Assembly (NCBI GenBank): GCA_035502185.1
Contig: DATJUT010000020.1
Location: 1 to 61,158 of the forward strand
Reading direction: 5' to 3'
DNA from: Gemmatimonadales bacterium
GTDB taxonomy: Bacteria; Gemmatimonadota; Gemmatimonadetes; Gemmatimonadales; JACORV01
Length of the DNA: 61,158 nucleotides
Below the pieces are notes generated by a model, which worked only from the letters and a program-made list of their open reading frames with translations, did no database searches and was not told the DNA's origin. The translations under genes were made by a program, and so were the position numbers. Positions within the stretch are counted from its first letter, which is position 1. Each line of letters opens with the position of its first letter. Of this stretch, positions 22,788 through 32,329 are shown one piece after another.

Positions 22788-24728
22788 CTAGAGGACCGGA
22801 CGCCTCAGCTCGATGCGGGCCGCGCCGTCCCGGACCGGCCAGCGCGGCGTCACGGATTCGCCCTGCAGCGTCCGCTCGAGACCGCGCTCGGACTTCGCCA
22901 CCGTCTCGATGGGGAAGCGCCACGTTTCCGCCGGCGGATCGGCGACGAGGTCGAGGGGCGCGGCCAGCGACAGCTCCGGGGCGAACCAGCCGCCCTCGGG
23001 CAGGGCGGCCGCATCCCACCGGTAGGTGACCGCGAGCGCGCCGTCGGCCCCGATCCGGATTCGCTTCTCCAGCGGCGGCGCTCCTGCCGGCGCCTCGAGG
23101 ACCACCACGACCTCCGCCGCCGTCGCCGTCTCGATCCGCAGGCGCATCGCCGCGCGCGCCCAGGACGCCGGCGGCGCGTAGCGCCCCGCCGCGTACGCCT
23201 CGACTGACAGGTCGGCCGGCAGGACGCGATCCACGAACAGCGCGCGATCGTCCGCGTCGAACGCCGGCCGCCCGGACTCTGGTCCGCCGGGCTCGGACCC
23301 CTGCCCGCCGTGCTGGGACGGGTCCTGCACCTCGTGGTAGGCCTCCGGGCGGCGGGTCAGCGCGTTCGCGTAATTGGTCAGTGTGGCGAACAGCGTGTAG
23401 TCCTCCACGGCGCCGCCGCGCGCCGGCGCGATCACGACCGAGCAGCGGCCCGAGTGCACCCAGATTTCCTCGTGGCCGTCGTGATCGAAGTCCAGCAGCT
23501 GCACGGTGAGCCGTTGGTCGCGACGCAGCGCCTGCTCCGCCTCGGCGAGGTTCCGCCACAGCGCGGCCCGGAGGTGCGGCAGGTACAGGCCGCCGAAGAC
23601 GCCGTGCCAGTATGCGTCGTTGCACTGCGCCCGGCCGATCGCCCGGCGCGCCAGCGCGAGGTCCTCCTTCCGTCCACCGCGGCCGGGAGCGAGCGAGCGG
23701 TGCAGCGCCGACAACGCGAGCATCTTCTTGTGCATGCGGTTGGCTTCGGCGTAGCGCACCAGGAAGTTCCGCCACAGCGTGCCGCGCACCAGCCCGCCGT
23801 CCGGGCCCGCCATCCGGTGCTCTCCCAGCTCCCGCTCGAGGTGCTCCAGCCTCACCGCGGCCTCCGCCGGAAGCGCCCAGCGTTCCATCTCGCGGTACGA
23901 CGCCGACGGCAGATACGCCAGGCCGCCGCTGGGCACTTCGGCCAGCGCCGCCGCGCTGGTCACGAGCTTCAGGTCGCCCCGCCCGACGGCGGACAGCATC
24001 ACTTCCAGGAACTCGTCGAGCCAGCCGCGCTCGTACACCCAGTTCGCGGTCCCCGGCCAGCCGCCGAACTTCTCCCCGTCGTCGGCGAGCACGGCGAGCC
24101 GGTGCCCCGCCCCGCGCAGATGTTCGAGGTATCCCAGGATCTGCGCCGGCGGCTTGAACGGCACCAGGTAGCGGAGCCGCTCGTCGATCGGGAACAGCGC
24201 CAGCGGACCGCCGCCGCCGTCCGTCCAGAACGGCGCGTGCAGCCTCGCGCGCGGGAAGCCGGTCACCAGGAAGTGCCGATCGTCCACCAGGGCGTAGCGT
24301 ACGCCTCCCGCCACCAGGTCGGCCGCGAGGTCCGGCTCCCAGACGCGCTCGGTGAGCCACAGCCCGCCCTGCTCGGCGTCCGGCCCGAACAGCCGCCGCA
24401 CGGCCTCGCGCATCCAGCCGATCTGCTCGACCCTGTCCTCCCGCGACAGGGCCGCCAGGATCGGCTCGTCGTACCCCGAAAGCAGCAGCTCGAGCTTGTG
24501 GTCGGACACGAGCCGGCCCACGAGGTCCAAAAACGAACGGTCGTGGGCCTCCAGCCACTCGAGCAGCGGCCCGGAGACGTGGAGGGTGACCGGCGTGAAC
24601 CCGCGGCCCGTGAGCCGCTCCAGCAGCGGGCGATAGGCCTCGCGCACGTGCTGCTCGAAGACGTGGTCGAAGTTGCCCACCGGCTGGTGGATGTGGACGC
24701 CGAAGACGAAGCGGAGCGGTTCCGTCAC
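22788..24728 (-). CDS. GH57 4-alpha-glucanotransferase/amylase type with DUF1926 tail
   Basis: The 646-residue enzyme has GH57 conserved regions: H-I-H-Q-P (11-15), W-L-T-E-R-V-W-E-P with the nucleophile Glu near 126, and L-A-D-D-G-E-K-F-G with the acid/base Asp near 215. These positions match those of the Thermococcus litoralis enzyme. The C-terminal half resembles the DUF1925/DUF1926 beta domains found in this subfamily. The likely reaction is transfer or hydrolysis of alpha-1,4-glucan chains in the cytoplasm. GTG 24728 overlaps the stop of the preceding GH57 gene (GTGA). It is the last gene of the glycogen cluster. Confidence 0.88.
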   Translation of the reverse strand: MTEPLRFVFGVHIHQPVGNFDHVFEQHVREAYRPLLERLTGRGFTPVTLHVSGPLLEWLEAHDRSFLDLVGRLVSDHKLELLLSGYDEPILAALSREDRVEQIGWMREAVRRLFGPDAEQGGLWLTERVWEPDLAADLVAGGVRYALVDDRHFLVTGFPRARLHAPFWTDGGGGPLALFPIDERLRYLVPFKPPAQILGYLEHLRGAGHRLAVLADDGEKFGGWPGTANWVYERGWLDEFLEVMLSAVGRGDLKLVTSAAALAEVPSGGLAYLPSASYREMERWALPAEAAVRLEHLERELGEHRMAGPDGGLVRGTLWRNFLVRYAEANRMHKKMLALSALHRSLAPGRGGRKEDLALARRAIGRAQCNDAYWHGVFGGLYLPHLRAALWRNLAEAEQALRRDQRLTVQLLDFDHDGHEEIWVHSGRCSVVIAPARGGAVEDYTLFATLTNYANALTRRPEAYHEVQDPSQHGGQGSEPGGPESGRPAFDADDRALFVDRVLPADLSVEAYAAGRYAPPASWARAAMRLRIETATAAEVVVVLEAPAGAPPLEKRIRIGADGALAVTYRWDAAALPEGGWFAPELSLAAPLDLVADPPAETWRFPIETVAKSERGLERTLQGESVTPRWPVRDGAARIELRRPVL

Positions 24729-26773
24729 GCGGCGGTGCCGAAGCCGAGCCGCGCGGCCAGCGGGTCGAGGCCCCGGGCCTCGGCGGCCGCCAGGCCCTCG
24801 CGCACCCTGGCGAACGCCGTCTGGACCTCGAACGCCGGGTCGCGGCCGAGGAGCCCGAGCAGATCCACCAGGTCGAGCACGGCGCCGACGGCCGCCGCCG
24901 AGCGGTCGGCCGCGAGCGCCTCCACGCGCGCGCGCAGGCCGAGCTCCGCCACCTCCGCCAGCGACGCACGGCCTTCGCATAGCGCCGCCTGCTGCTCGGC
25001 GCCGAGCGCGCGCCGCGCCAGGGCCGCCATCAGCGCGCTCCTGACGGCGTCCCGTTCCCGCTCGGTGAGGTCCGCCAGGCCCAGGGTCGCGGCGTCGCCG
25101 CGCTCGCCGTCGGCAGGTGCCACGCGCACCGCGAAGCCGATGTCGCGGCCGGTCGGCGAGTCCACGGCCACCCGGAGCGCGCCGGCGCGGCCCGTGAGCC
25201 GGTGGACCACGCGCACGGCGTCGCCGTTCGCGCTCACGTCGTAGTCGTACATCCGCGCGTTCGTGCCGGCGCTCCCGCCGGGCACGAACCGGGTCCGGGC
25301 GGCGAAGCTCGCGCCGACCCGGGCGGCCGGTGCCACACGCGGCCGCGCCCGCTCGAGGAAGATGCGCCGCCCGTCACCCACCGAGGGATCGTTGCTCACG
25401 GCCGCGGCGAGACGCTCCGCGAATCCATCGCCGAGCTGGCCGCCAGCCGGCCCCGCCAGCTCCAGGGCGCACGCCGCGTATCGCAGCAACTGCAGCGGCT
25501 CGAGTCCGCCGATGTCGTCGAAAAACCAGGCGCACGACGTGAACATCGCCTGCGCGTGGTGCTCCATCTCCAGCAGCGCGCGAGCGCGCAGGGACTTCGC
25601 GGCCCCGAGGTCGCGCGCCGCCTGCGCCGCCACCAGCTCGCCGACCGCCCCGCCGCCCACGCCGCGCGCCCCGCCGTACGCGTCCCGCGCCGCCCAGGCA
25701 TCCCGGAACAACGCCGCCCCTTCCCGCTCGAACACCGCATCCAGCTCGGACGCCAGCCACTCCACCGCCGCGCGCAGCGGCGCCCGCCACTTCTGGTGCC
25801 AGCCGCGCTCCGGAGCCACCCGGCAGCCGCAGTCGGAGCGCCACCGCTCCACGCCGTGCGGGCAGCTCCACGCGCTCGGGGCCACCAGCTCGACGGACTC
25901 CGTGGCCGGATGCGCGGCGAGGAAGGCGGCGTAGTTCGTGACCCGGGCGTCGGGCCTCCGCCCGAGCTCGTCCAGGAACCGCGCCAGCGCCATCTCGCCG
26001 AACCGATGGTGATGGCCGAAGGTCTCGCCGTCGGCCGCCATCGACACCAGGGCGGGCGCACCGCCCGCGGCGTCGCCGGTCGCCATCACGCGCGCCGCCC
26101 ACGCGAAGGCGTCGTCCAGGAGCGGGCCGAAGGCCAGGTCGTGCGACAGCGGCCCGTCGTAGACGAACAGCGCGATCTCGTGCCCGCCGGCGGTGCGGTA
26201 CCGGCCGGGCAGTCCGCCGGCCGGCACGCGCTGCACCTGGTGCGGCGCCAGGATGGTGAAGCGGATGCCGTGCGCGGCCACGACGTCGAGCGTCTCCCCG
26301 TCCACGGCCGTCTCCGGCAGCCACATCCCGTCGGGCTCGCGGCCGAACCGGCGCCGGAAGTCCGCGATGCCCCACCGCACCTCGGTGACCTTGTCGCGGC
26401 GGGTGCTCAGCGGAAGGATCACGTGATGGTACGGCGCCGCGATCGCGTTGCCGAATCCCGTCCGCGCCGCGCTGCGGCGGTCCGCCTCCAGCACGGCGCG
26501 GTAGGTGTCGGGCGCCTCGGCCTCGAGCCACTCGAGCAGCGTGGCGCCGAAGTCCCAGCTGACGAACTCGAGGGTGTTGACGACGCGGGCGATGCGCCCC
26601 GCGGCGTCGGGGATGCGGGCGGCGGCGACCGCGCGATAGCACTCCTGCTCGATGCGCCGGTTCCAGTCGTGGTGCGGCGCGGCGCTGGCCTCGGCCTCGA
26701 CGTAGCCGAGCCACGGGTTCTCGCGCGGCGGCTGGTAGAAGTGTCCGTGCAGGACGATGGATCGCGCCGGCAT
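24725..26773 (-). CDS. GH57 family protein with DUF3536
   Basis: The 682-residue protein has the GH57 opening H-G-H-F-Y-Q-P-P-R-E-N-P-W-L-G (~8-22), M-W-L-P-E-T-A-V-D as the nucleophile region, and M-A-A-D-G-E-T-F-G-H-H-H as the acid/base region; the rest corresponds to DUF3536. No member I know of has a firmly established reaction. Gene order places it in alpha-glucan metabolism. Its ATG overlaps the stop of the branching enzyme by one base (TGATG). An S-C-P-H-G-V-E-R-W-R-S-D-C-G-C stretch offers possible metal ligands. Confidence 0.85.
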   Translation of the reverse strand: MPARSIVLHGHFYQPPRENPWLGYVEAEASAAPHHDWNRRIEQECYRAVAAARIPDAAGRIARVVNTLEFVSWDFGATLLEWLEAEAPDTYRAVLEADRRSAARTGFGNAIAAPYHHVILPLSTRRDKVTEVRWGIADFRRRFGREPDGMWLPETAVDGETLDVVAAHGIRFTILAPHQVQRVPAGGLPGRYRTAGGHEIALFVYDGPLSHDLAFGPLLDDAFAWAARVMATGDAAGGAPALVSMAADGETFGHHHRFGEMALARFLDELGRRPDARVTNYAAFLAAHPATESVELVAPSAWSCPHGVERWRSDCGCRVAPERGWHQKWRAPLRAAVEWLASELDAVFEREGAALFRDAWAARDAYGGARGVGGGAVGELVAAQAARDLGAAKSLRARALLEMEHHAQAMFTSCAWFFDDIGGLEPLQLLRYAACALELAGPAGGQLGDGFAERLAAAVSNDPSVGDGRRIFLERARPRVAPAARVGASFAARTRFVPGGSAGTNARMYDYDVSANGDAVRVVHRLTGRAGALRVAVDSPTGRDIGFAVRVAPADGERGDAATLGLADLTERERDAVRSALMAALARRALGAEQQAALCEGRASLAEVAELGLRARVEALAADRSAAAVGAVLDLVDLLGLLGRDPAFEVQTAFARVREGLAAAEARGLDPLAARLGFGTAA

Positions 26774-28482
26774 CAGGCCGCCGCGCCCACCCGGCCGTGC
26801 TCCACCACGCCCGCCACCTGCGCCAGCACGTCGGGGAACACCGCGTCGCGGCCCTGCAGCTCCTCCACGATGCGCCGCGCCTGCGCCGGGATCACCGCAC
26901 CGCGCACCGTTTCCTCGAGCAGACCGACCAGCAGCTCGGCATCGCCGGCGTGCAGGCTGAAACGCCGCGCGCCGTAGTCGGCCACCGCGCCGGTGGTGAT
27001 GATGAACTGCCAGTCGGAGGCCTGCGCGAGCAGCAGCTCCCGGGCGGCCTGCGCGAGCAGCGCGTGCGAATCCGGCACGGCCAGCGCCTGCGGGGCCACG
27101 CTCCAGAACCGGTCCTCGAGCGGCCACAGCCGCTGCCAGGTCCAGGCGGTCTTCGGGTTGAGCCACATCCCGTCGTCGCCGCCGGTGCCCCACGAGCCGG
27201 CGCCCAGCTCGATCCCGCTTCGCGGCGGGTGCCGCTCGAGGTGCTCGGACGCGGTCGCGGCCCGCACGCCCCGTCCGTTCGTCAGGTTGCGGTACACCGC
27301 CGCGAGGAAGTCCGCGCCCTCGAACCACCAGTGCCCGAACAGCTCGGTGTCGAACGGCACGGCGATCACCCCGTCGCCCCCCCGGCCCGCCGAGGCCCCG
27401 ATGCTCCCGAGCAGCGACGCGAAGTGCGACGCGTGGAGCGCGGTCTGGGCGAGCGCGGCCGCAGGATCGTAGGGACGCTTGGCGCCGAGATCCGACTTCG
27501 GCGCGCTCACGCGCCACAGCTTCAGGCCGCCCGGCCAGCGGATCTTGTGGAACTCCAGGTACCAGCCGTCCCCGGGGTACCCGAGGTCGCGGTTCCACAC
27601 CTGCATCGACGCGCGCGGGTCGCGCACCAGCACCGCGACGCGCCCGGCCGCGGCCGGCCCGACCAGGTAGGCGCGGTAGGGCGTGCGCTGCGCGCCAGCG
27701 CCTCGCTGCCGCGCCGGATCCTGCCGCGCGGTGTCCGGTCGCTCCGCCCCGGCCGCCCCCTCCGCGTAACCGCTCACCGCGCTTCCCGCCTGCGCCAGGT
27801 GCGCGTCCGTGAAGAAGTACCGGAACCCCGCCGCGGCCAGATGCTCTTCGGTGCCCGCCCGCGGTCCCGGCCGCGGAGCGCCCGGGGGCGCCCACCACCC
27901 GCCGGGCCGGTAGGCGCATTCGGGCAGCCAGCACCCGGCGCTCGCCCGGCCGAACAGGCGGCGATGCTCGGCCGCCGCCACGCCGAGCTGCAGCCGGACC
28001 GACTCCTCGCGCCCCAGCAGCGACAGGTAGCCGTGCGTGGCCGCACAGGTCATCAGCTCCAGCCCGCTGCCCGCCTGCAGCCGGGCGAGCGCCCCCACGA
28101 CGTTCCGGCCCTCCGCCTCGAACAGCGATCGCAGCCGCCGGATCCGCGACTCCCAGAAGTCCACCAGGGGCAGCAGCCCGGAGTCGCCGGTCTCGGGGAG
28201 CGTCCGCCGCGCGTCGCGGCACGACTCCAGCCGCTGGAGCACGAAGGCGTCGAACTCGGCGGCGAACGCTGGATCGACCAGCTGGTTGGCCAGAACCGGC
28301 GACACGCCGACCGTGAGCGGACAGTGCACGCCGCGCGCCGCCAGCTCGCCTACCTTCTCGATCAGCGGCAGGTAACTGTCGAGCACCGCCTCGCACAGCC
28401 AGTCGCTGCCGTGCGGCCAGCGTCCGTGGCGCAGCACCAGCGGCACGTGGCTGTGAAGGGCCAGCACGAAGTCCACGGACAT
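26773..28482 (-). CDS. GH57 1,4-alpha-glucan branching enzyme
   Basis: The 569-residue enzyme makes alpha-1,6 branches in glycogen. Motifs: L-A-L-H-S-H-V-P near the N-terminus; G-C-W-L-P-E-C-A-Y-R-P with the nucleophile Glu near 187; P-F-D-T-E-L-F-G-H-W-W with the acid/base Asp near 375; and a DUF1957-like C-terminal helical domain. These are the hallmarks of GH57 branching enzymes, as in Thermus, not of the GH13 GlgB family. The ATG directly abuts the TAG stop of glgA. Confidence 0.9.
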   Translation of the reverse strand: MSVDFVLALHSHVPLVLRHGRWPHGSDWLCEAVLDSYLPLIEKVGELAARGVHCPLTVGVSPVLANQLVDPAFAAEFDAFVLQRLESCRDARRTLPETGDSGLLPLVDFWESRIRRLRSLFEAEGRNVVGALARLQAGSGLELMTCAATHGYLSLLGREESVRLQLGVAAAEHRRLFGRASAGCWLPECAYRPGGWWAPPGAPRPGPRAGTEEHLAAAGFRYFFTDAHLAQAGSAVSGYAEGAAGAERPDTARQDPARQRGAGAQRTPYRAYLVGPAAAGRVAVLVRDPRASMQVWNRDLGYPGDGWYLEFHKIRWPGGLKLWRVSAPKSDLGAKRPYDPAAALAQTALHASHFASLLGSIGASAGRGGDGVIAVPFDTELFGHWWFEGADFLAAVYRNLTNGRGVRAATASEHLERHPPRSGIELGAGSWGTGGDDGMWLNPKTAWTWQRLWPLEDRFWSVAPQALAVPDSHALLAQAARELLLAQASDWQFIITTGAVADYGARRFSLHAGDAELLVGLLEETVRGAVIPAQARRIVEELQGRDAVFPDVLAQVAGVVEHGRVGAAA

Positions 28483-30051
28483 CTACCGACCCGCCGGGGA
28501 AGCGGCGAGCACGCGCCGGTAGACCGCCGCGTACTCGCTCGCCGACGGCGCCCAGCTGAAGTCGCGCTCGATCGCGTGCTCGACCAGCCACGCCCAGCGC
28601 GCCGGCGTCCGGTACGTGTCGACCGCCTCCTGCACCGTCTCGGCGAGGGCGGTGGGGGCGTAGGCGTCGAACAGGAACCCGGTCTCCCCGTCGTCGATCG
28701 TGTCCGCGAGTCCGCCCACCCGCCGCGCCACCGGCAGCGCGCCGTAGCGTTGTGCGGTCATCTGCGTCAAGCCGCACGGCTCGTACAACGACGGCACCAG
28801 GAAGATGTCCGCCCCCGCCATGATCCGGCGAGCATTCCGGTCGCTGAAGCCGAGCCGCACCGCGACCCGCTGGTGCGACCGCGCGGCGATGGCGGTGAGC
28901 GCGGACTCGTAGCGCGGGTCGCCGCGGCCGGTGAACACGAATTGCGCGCCGTCGGCGAACAGGGCCGCGTTGTCGATCAGCAGGTCGAGGCCCTTCTGGG
29001 CCACCAGCCGCGCGGCCATGCCGATGAGCGGCACGTTGAAACGCTGCGGGAGGCCGAAGCTGCGCTGCAACGCCGCCTTGCAGCGCCGCTTGCCGGAGAG
29101 GTCGTTGGCCGAGTAGTTGGCCGTCAGGTGCGGATCGGTCGCAGGGTCCCACGAGTCCACGTCGATCCCGTTCACGATTCCCACCAGCCGGTCGCCCAGC
29201 GCCTCGAACGCCTGGTGCAGCCCGAACCCGCCTTCCGGGGTCACCAGCTCCCGCGCGTGCGTCGGGCTGACGGTGGTCACGAAGTCCGCGAACGCCATCC
29301 CGCCCTTGAGGAAGTTGGCCCGCCCGTACCACTCCATCAGACGCCAGTCGTACAGCCAGGCCGGCAGTCCCACGACGTGCAGCAGCTCCTCCGGGAACCA
29401 GCCCTGGAACGCCGCGTTGTGCACGGTCAGCACCGTCCGCGCCCGGTCGTAGAACGGGTGCCCGGCGAACCGGGTGCGCAGGTACACCGGCACTAGCGCC
29501 GCGTGCCAGTCGTGCGCGTGCACGACCACCGGCGCGTTGGCGATGCGCGGCAGCACGGCGAGCGCCGCCTGGGCGAAGAACGCGAACCGGAACCCGTTGT
29601 CGCTGTAATCCCGTCCACCCGCGCCGTAGGGGCCCGGGCGGTTGAAGTAGCCGTCGTGCTCGATGAAGAAGACGCGCGGCGCCCGCGGCGCCGCGGCCAC
29701 CCGCCACAGCCGCGCCCACTCGACGCGCGGCCCCACCTCGACGGGGAACGGCCGCCCGACCGCGATCAGCTCCTGGCCGGCGCGGCGCACCGAGCGGTGC
29801 AGGGGCAGGACGACCGCGGTCGGCACGCCGGCCGCCGCCTGGAGCCGCGCCAGGCCGGCGACCGCGTCCGCGAGGCCACCGGTATGGGCGTAGGGGGTGT
29901 ACTCCGCCACCACGTGGACCACGCCCACGGGTTCCTCGGCGTTCGAGCCGAGGAGCAGGGGAGGCGGAGCCGGGGCCCGCCAGCGCGCGGGAGGAGCGGG
30001 GTCGAACGACGCTCCCATCGCGGAGCCGTCAGGCGCTCGGGGGATCGTCAC
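28483..30051 (-). CDS. glgA: Glycogen synthase (GT5)
   Basis: The protein of up to 522 residues extends alpha-1,4-glucan from a nucleotide-glucose. An N-terminal motif A-E-Y-T-P-Y-A-H-T-G-G-L-A-D corresponds to the K-x-G-G-L donor loop but has His where many bacterial enzymes have Lys. The C-terminal GT-B site has P-S-L-Y-E-P-C-G-L-T-Q-M and G-G-L-A-D-T. GTG 30051 overlaps the glgP stop by 23 bases; ATG 30018 just after that stop is an equally possible start, because the first ~30 residues are Pro/Ala-rich and not part of the fold. No glgC is present in the window. Confidence 0.9.
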   Translation of the reverse strand: MTIPRAPDGSAMGASFDPAPPARWRAPAPPPLLLGSNAEEPVGVVHVVAEYTPYAHTGGLADAVAGLARLQAAAGVPTAVVLPLHRSVRRAGQELIAVGRPFPVEVGPRVEWARLWRVAAAPRAPRVFFIEHDGYFNRPGPYGAGGRDYSDNGFRFAFFAQAALAVLPRIANAPVVVHAHDWHAALVPVYLRTRFAGHPFYDRARTVLTVHNAAFQGWFPEELLHVVGLPAWLYDWRLMEWYGRANFLKGGMAFADFVTTVSPTHARELVTPEGGFGLHQAFEALGDRLVGIVNGIDVDSWDPATDPHLTANYSANDLSGKRRCKAALQRSFGLPQRFNVPLIGMAARLVAQKGLDLLIDNAALFADGAQFVFTGRGDPRYESALTAIAARSHQRVAVRLGFSDRNARRIMAGADIFLVPSLYEPCGLTQMTAQRYGALPVARRVGGLADTIDDGETGFLFDAYAPTALAETVQEAVDTYRTPARWAWLVEHAIERDFSWAPSASEYAAVYRRVLAASPAGR

Positions 30052-32188
30052 CCGCCGCCACCTCGGACCGCAATGCCGGCGCGTAGTAGGCCTGCACGTA
30101 CTGCTGCACCATCCGCCGGGCGGTGTAGTGCTCGCCCACCGTGCGCAGGGCGTGCTTCATCTTGTCCACCCAGCCGCTCGGCACGCCGTGGGCGTCGCGA
30201 TCGTAGAACAGCGGCACCACCTCGTCCTCGAGCAGGCTGTACAGCTGCTCCGCGTCCCAGTCGTCGCCGTCGCCGCCTTCCGGAGCGGGCTTGATGGCCC
30301 AGCCGTTCAGGCCGTCGTACGCCTCGAACCACCACCCGTCGAGCGTGCTGAGCTGCGGCACCCCGTTCACCGCCGCCTTCATCCCGCTGGTGCCGCAGGC
30401 CTCGAGCGGCGGCCGCGGAAGGTTGAGCCACAGATCGACACCCTGGACCATCCGGTGCGCCAGGTGCAGCTCGTAGTCCTCCAGGAACGCCACCCGCCCC
30501 TCCAGGCGCGGGTCGCGGGAGAACTGGTACACCTCCTGGAGCATCTTCTTGCCGTCCTCGTCCGCCGGGTGCGCCTTGCCCGAGAACACGATCTGCACCG
30601 GCCGCCAGGGGTTGATCAGCAGCTTCCGCAGCCGCTCGATGTCCCGGAAGATGAGCGTGGACCGCTTGTAGGCGGCGAACCGCCGGCCGAACCCGATCGT
30701 GAGGGCGTCGGGATCCAGCAGCGTGCCGGCGCCGACCACGTGGGCCGCCTCCTTCCACTCGTCCGACCAGCGCCGGCGCGCCTGCTCGCGGATGAAGGCC
30801 ATCAGGATGCCCTTCAGCTCGCAGTGCACGAACCACAGCACCTGATCGTCGATGGTCAGGACCTGCGCCCACAGCGCCGGGTCGTCGAGACGGTTGCCCC
30901 AGTCGGCCCCGAGGTGATTGTCCATCAGGGCCATCATCCGGTGCGACATCCAGGTCGCGAGGTGCACGCCGTTGGTGACGTGCCCGATCGGGACCTGCGC
31001 CGCCTTGCGGCCCGGCCACAGGTCGTGCCAGATGCGGCGCGACTCCTCGCCGTGCCGCTTCGCGACGCCGTTGATCCGGCTGCACAGCCGCTCGGCCAGC
31101 ACCGCCATGTGGAACTGGCCGTGGTCCCGCGTGGGGTGGTAGCCCAGGTGGAGGAAGGCGTCGCGGGTCACGCCGAACTCCTCCCACACGGGGCCCGTGC
31201 ACCGCTCGACCAGGTCGTGCGAGAAGATGTCGTGTCCCGCAGGGACCGGGGTGTGGGTGGTGAACAGCGACGTGGCGCGCACCTGCCGCATGGCCTCGTC
31301 GAACGGCGTGCCCTTGACCATGAGCTCGCGAAGCCGCTCGACCAGCATGAACGAGGCGTGGCCCTCGTTGGCGTGCCAGACCCCCGGATCGATGCCCACC
31401 GCGCGCAGCACCCGGACGCCGGCGATGCCGAGGACCCACTCCTGCTTCAGCCGCTGCTCCGGACCGCCGGCGTACAGCCGGCCGGCGAGCGAGCGGTCGG
31501 CGGGGTCGTTCTCCTCCAGGTCCGTGTCCATCAGATACACGGACACGCGCCCGACCTTCATCCTCCAGGCGCCGACGTGTACCGGACGGCCGAACGCGCG
31601 CACCACGGCGAGCCACGGCTCGCCCTTGGGACCGGTGAGTGGCTCGAGGGGCCCCATCCGGGGGTCGAACCGCTCGTCCGTATCCTCCTGCCAGCCGTCG
31701 AGCCGGATGCGCTGGTTGAAGTAGCCCTGGGTGTACAGCAGGCCCACCGCCACCAGCGGCACGCCGAGGTCCGACGCGGCCTTGCAGTGATCGCCGGCCA
31801 GGACACCGAGGCCGCCGGAGTAGATCGGCACCGAGTTGTGGAGGCCGAACTCGGCGCAGAAGTACGCCACCGTGCGCCCCTGAAGATCGGGATACGACTG
31901 CGCGAACCAGGTGCCGCGGTTGTCCTCGTTCGACCGGTATTCGCTGATGACCCGGTCGTAGACCTGGAGGAACTTGATGTCGCGTGCGCAGGCGGCGAGC
32001 CGCTTGGGGTCCACCCGGCGGAGCTGCTCGAGCGGGTTGTGCCGCGTCAGGTGCCACAGCGGCCGGTCGAGCAGGCGGAACAGCGCGCGGGCGTCGCGAC
32101 TCCAGCTCCAGGACACGTTGCTGGCGATGTCGTGGAGGGCGTCGATGCGCTCTGGCAGATAGGGTGGTGTGATCGCAGACCGTCTCAT
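30029..32188 (-). CDS. glgP: Alpha-glucan phosphorylase (GT35, DUF3417 type)
   Basis: The 719-residue enzyme releases glucose-1-phosphate from glycogen with pyridoxal phosphate. The N-terminal ~120 residues (L-H-D-I-A-S-N-V-S-W-S-W) match DUF3417 of the short phosphorylase class; the core contains Y-F-C-A-E-F-G-L, H-A-N-E-G-H-A-S-F, V-T-N-G-V-H-L-A-T-W and the cofactor-lysine motif E-A-C-G-T-S-G-M-K. ATG 32188 fits the family start; an in-frame TTG at 32200 would add four residues. It is the first gene of the five-gene glucan cluster on this strand, so control probably lies in the 130 bases upstream, where I see no clear promoter. Confidence 0.93.
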   Translation of the reverse strand: MRRSAITPPYLPERIDALHDIASNVSWSWSRDARALFRLLDRPLWHLTRHNPLEQLRRVDPKRLAACARDIKFLQVYDRVISEYRSNEDNRGTWFAQSYPDLQGRTVAYFCAEFGLHNSVPIYSGGLGVLAGDHCKAASDLGVPLVAVGLLYTQGYFNQRIRLDGWQEDTDERFDPRMGPLEPLTGPKGEPWLAVVRAFGRPVHVGAWRMKVGRVSVYLMDTDLEENDPADRSLAGRLYAGGPEQRLKQEWVLGIAGVRVLRAVGIDPGVWHANEGHASFMLVERLRELMVKGTPFDEAMRQVRATSLFTTHTPVPAGHDIFSHDLVERCTGPVWEEFGVTRDAFLHLGYHPTRDHGQFHMAVLAERLCSRINGVAKRHGEESRRIWHDLWPGRKAAQVPIGHVTNGVHLATWMSHRMMALMDNHLGADWGNRLDDPALWAQVLTIDDQVLWFVHCELKGILMAFIREQARRRWSDEWKEAAHVVGAGTLLDPDALTIGFGRRFAAYKRSTLIFRDIERLRKLLINPWRPVQIVFSGKAHPADEDGKKMLQEVYQFSRDPRLEGRVAFLEDYELHLAHRMVQGVDLWLNLPRPPLEACGTSGMKAAVNGVPQLSTLDGWWFEAYDGLNGWAIKPAPEGGDGDDWDAEQLYSLLEDEVVPLFYDRDAHGVPSGWVDKMKHALRTVGEHYTARRMVQQYVQAYYAPALRSEVAAGDDPPSA

Positions 32189-32329
32189 AGACCTTAGCAA
32201 ATAACCGGGGCGGCCCGATCTCGCCAGCGCCGCGCTCGCGCGGCCGGCTCGCAGCCGTCGCGCATCTCCTTGACGGACAACGGAATCCCGACTAGACGGA
32301 GCGGAGAGCGCGTCGGGCGCCGCCCCCGG

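Noticed and set aside
26774-29719. Minus-strand frame upstream of 26773 continuous with the DUF3536 gene
   Set aside because: The extra residues are low-complexity Arg/Gly/Ala text overlapping the clearly recognisable branching enzyme and glycogen synthase in another frame.
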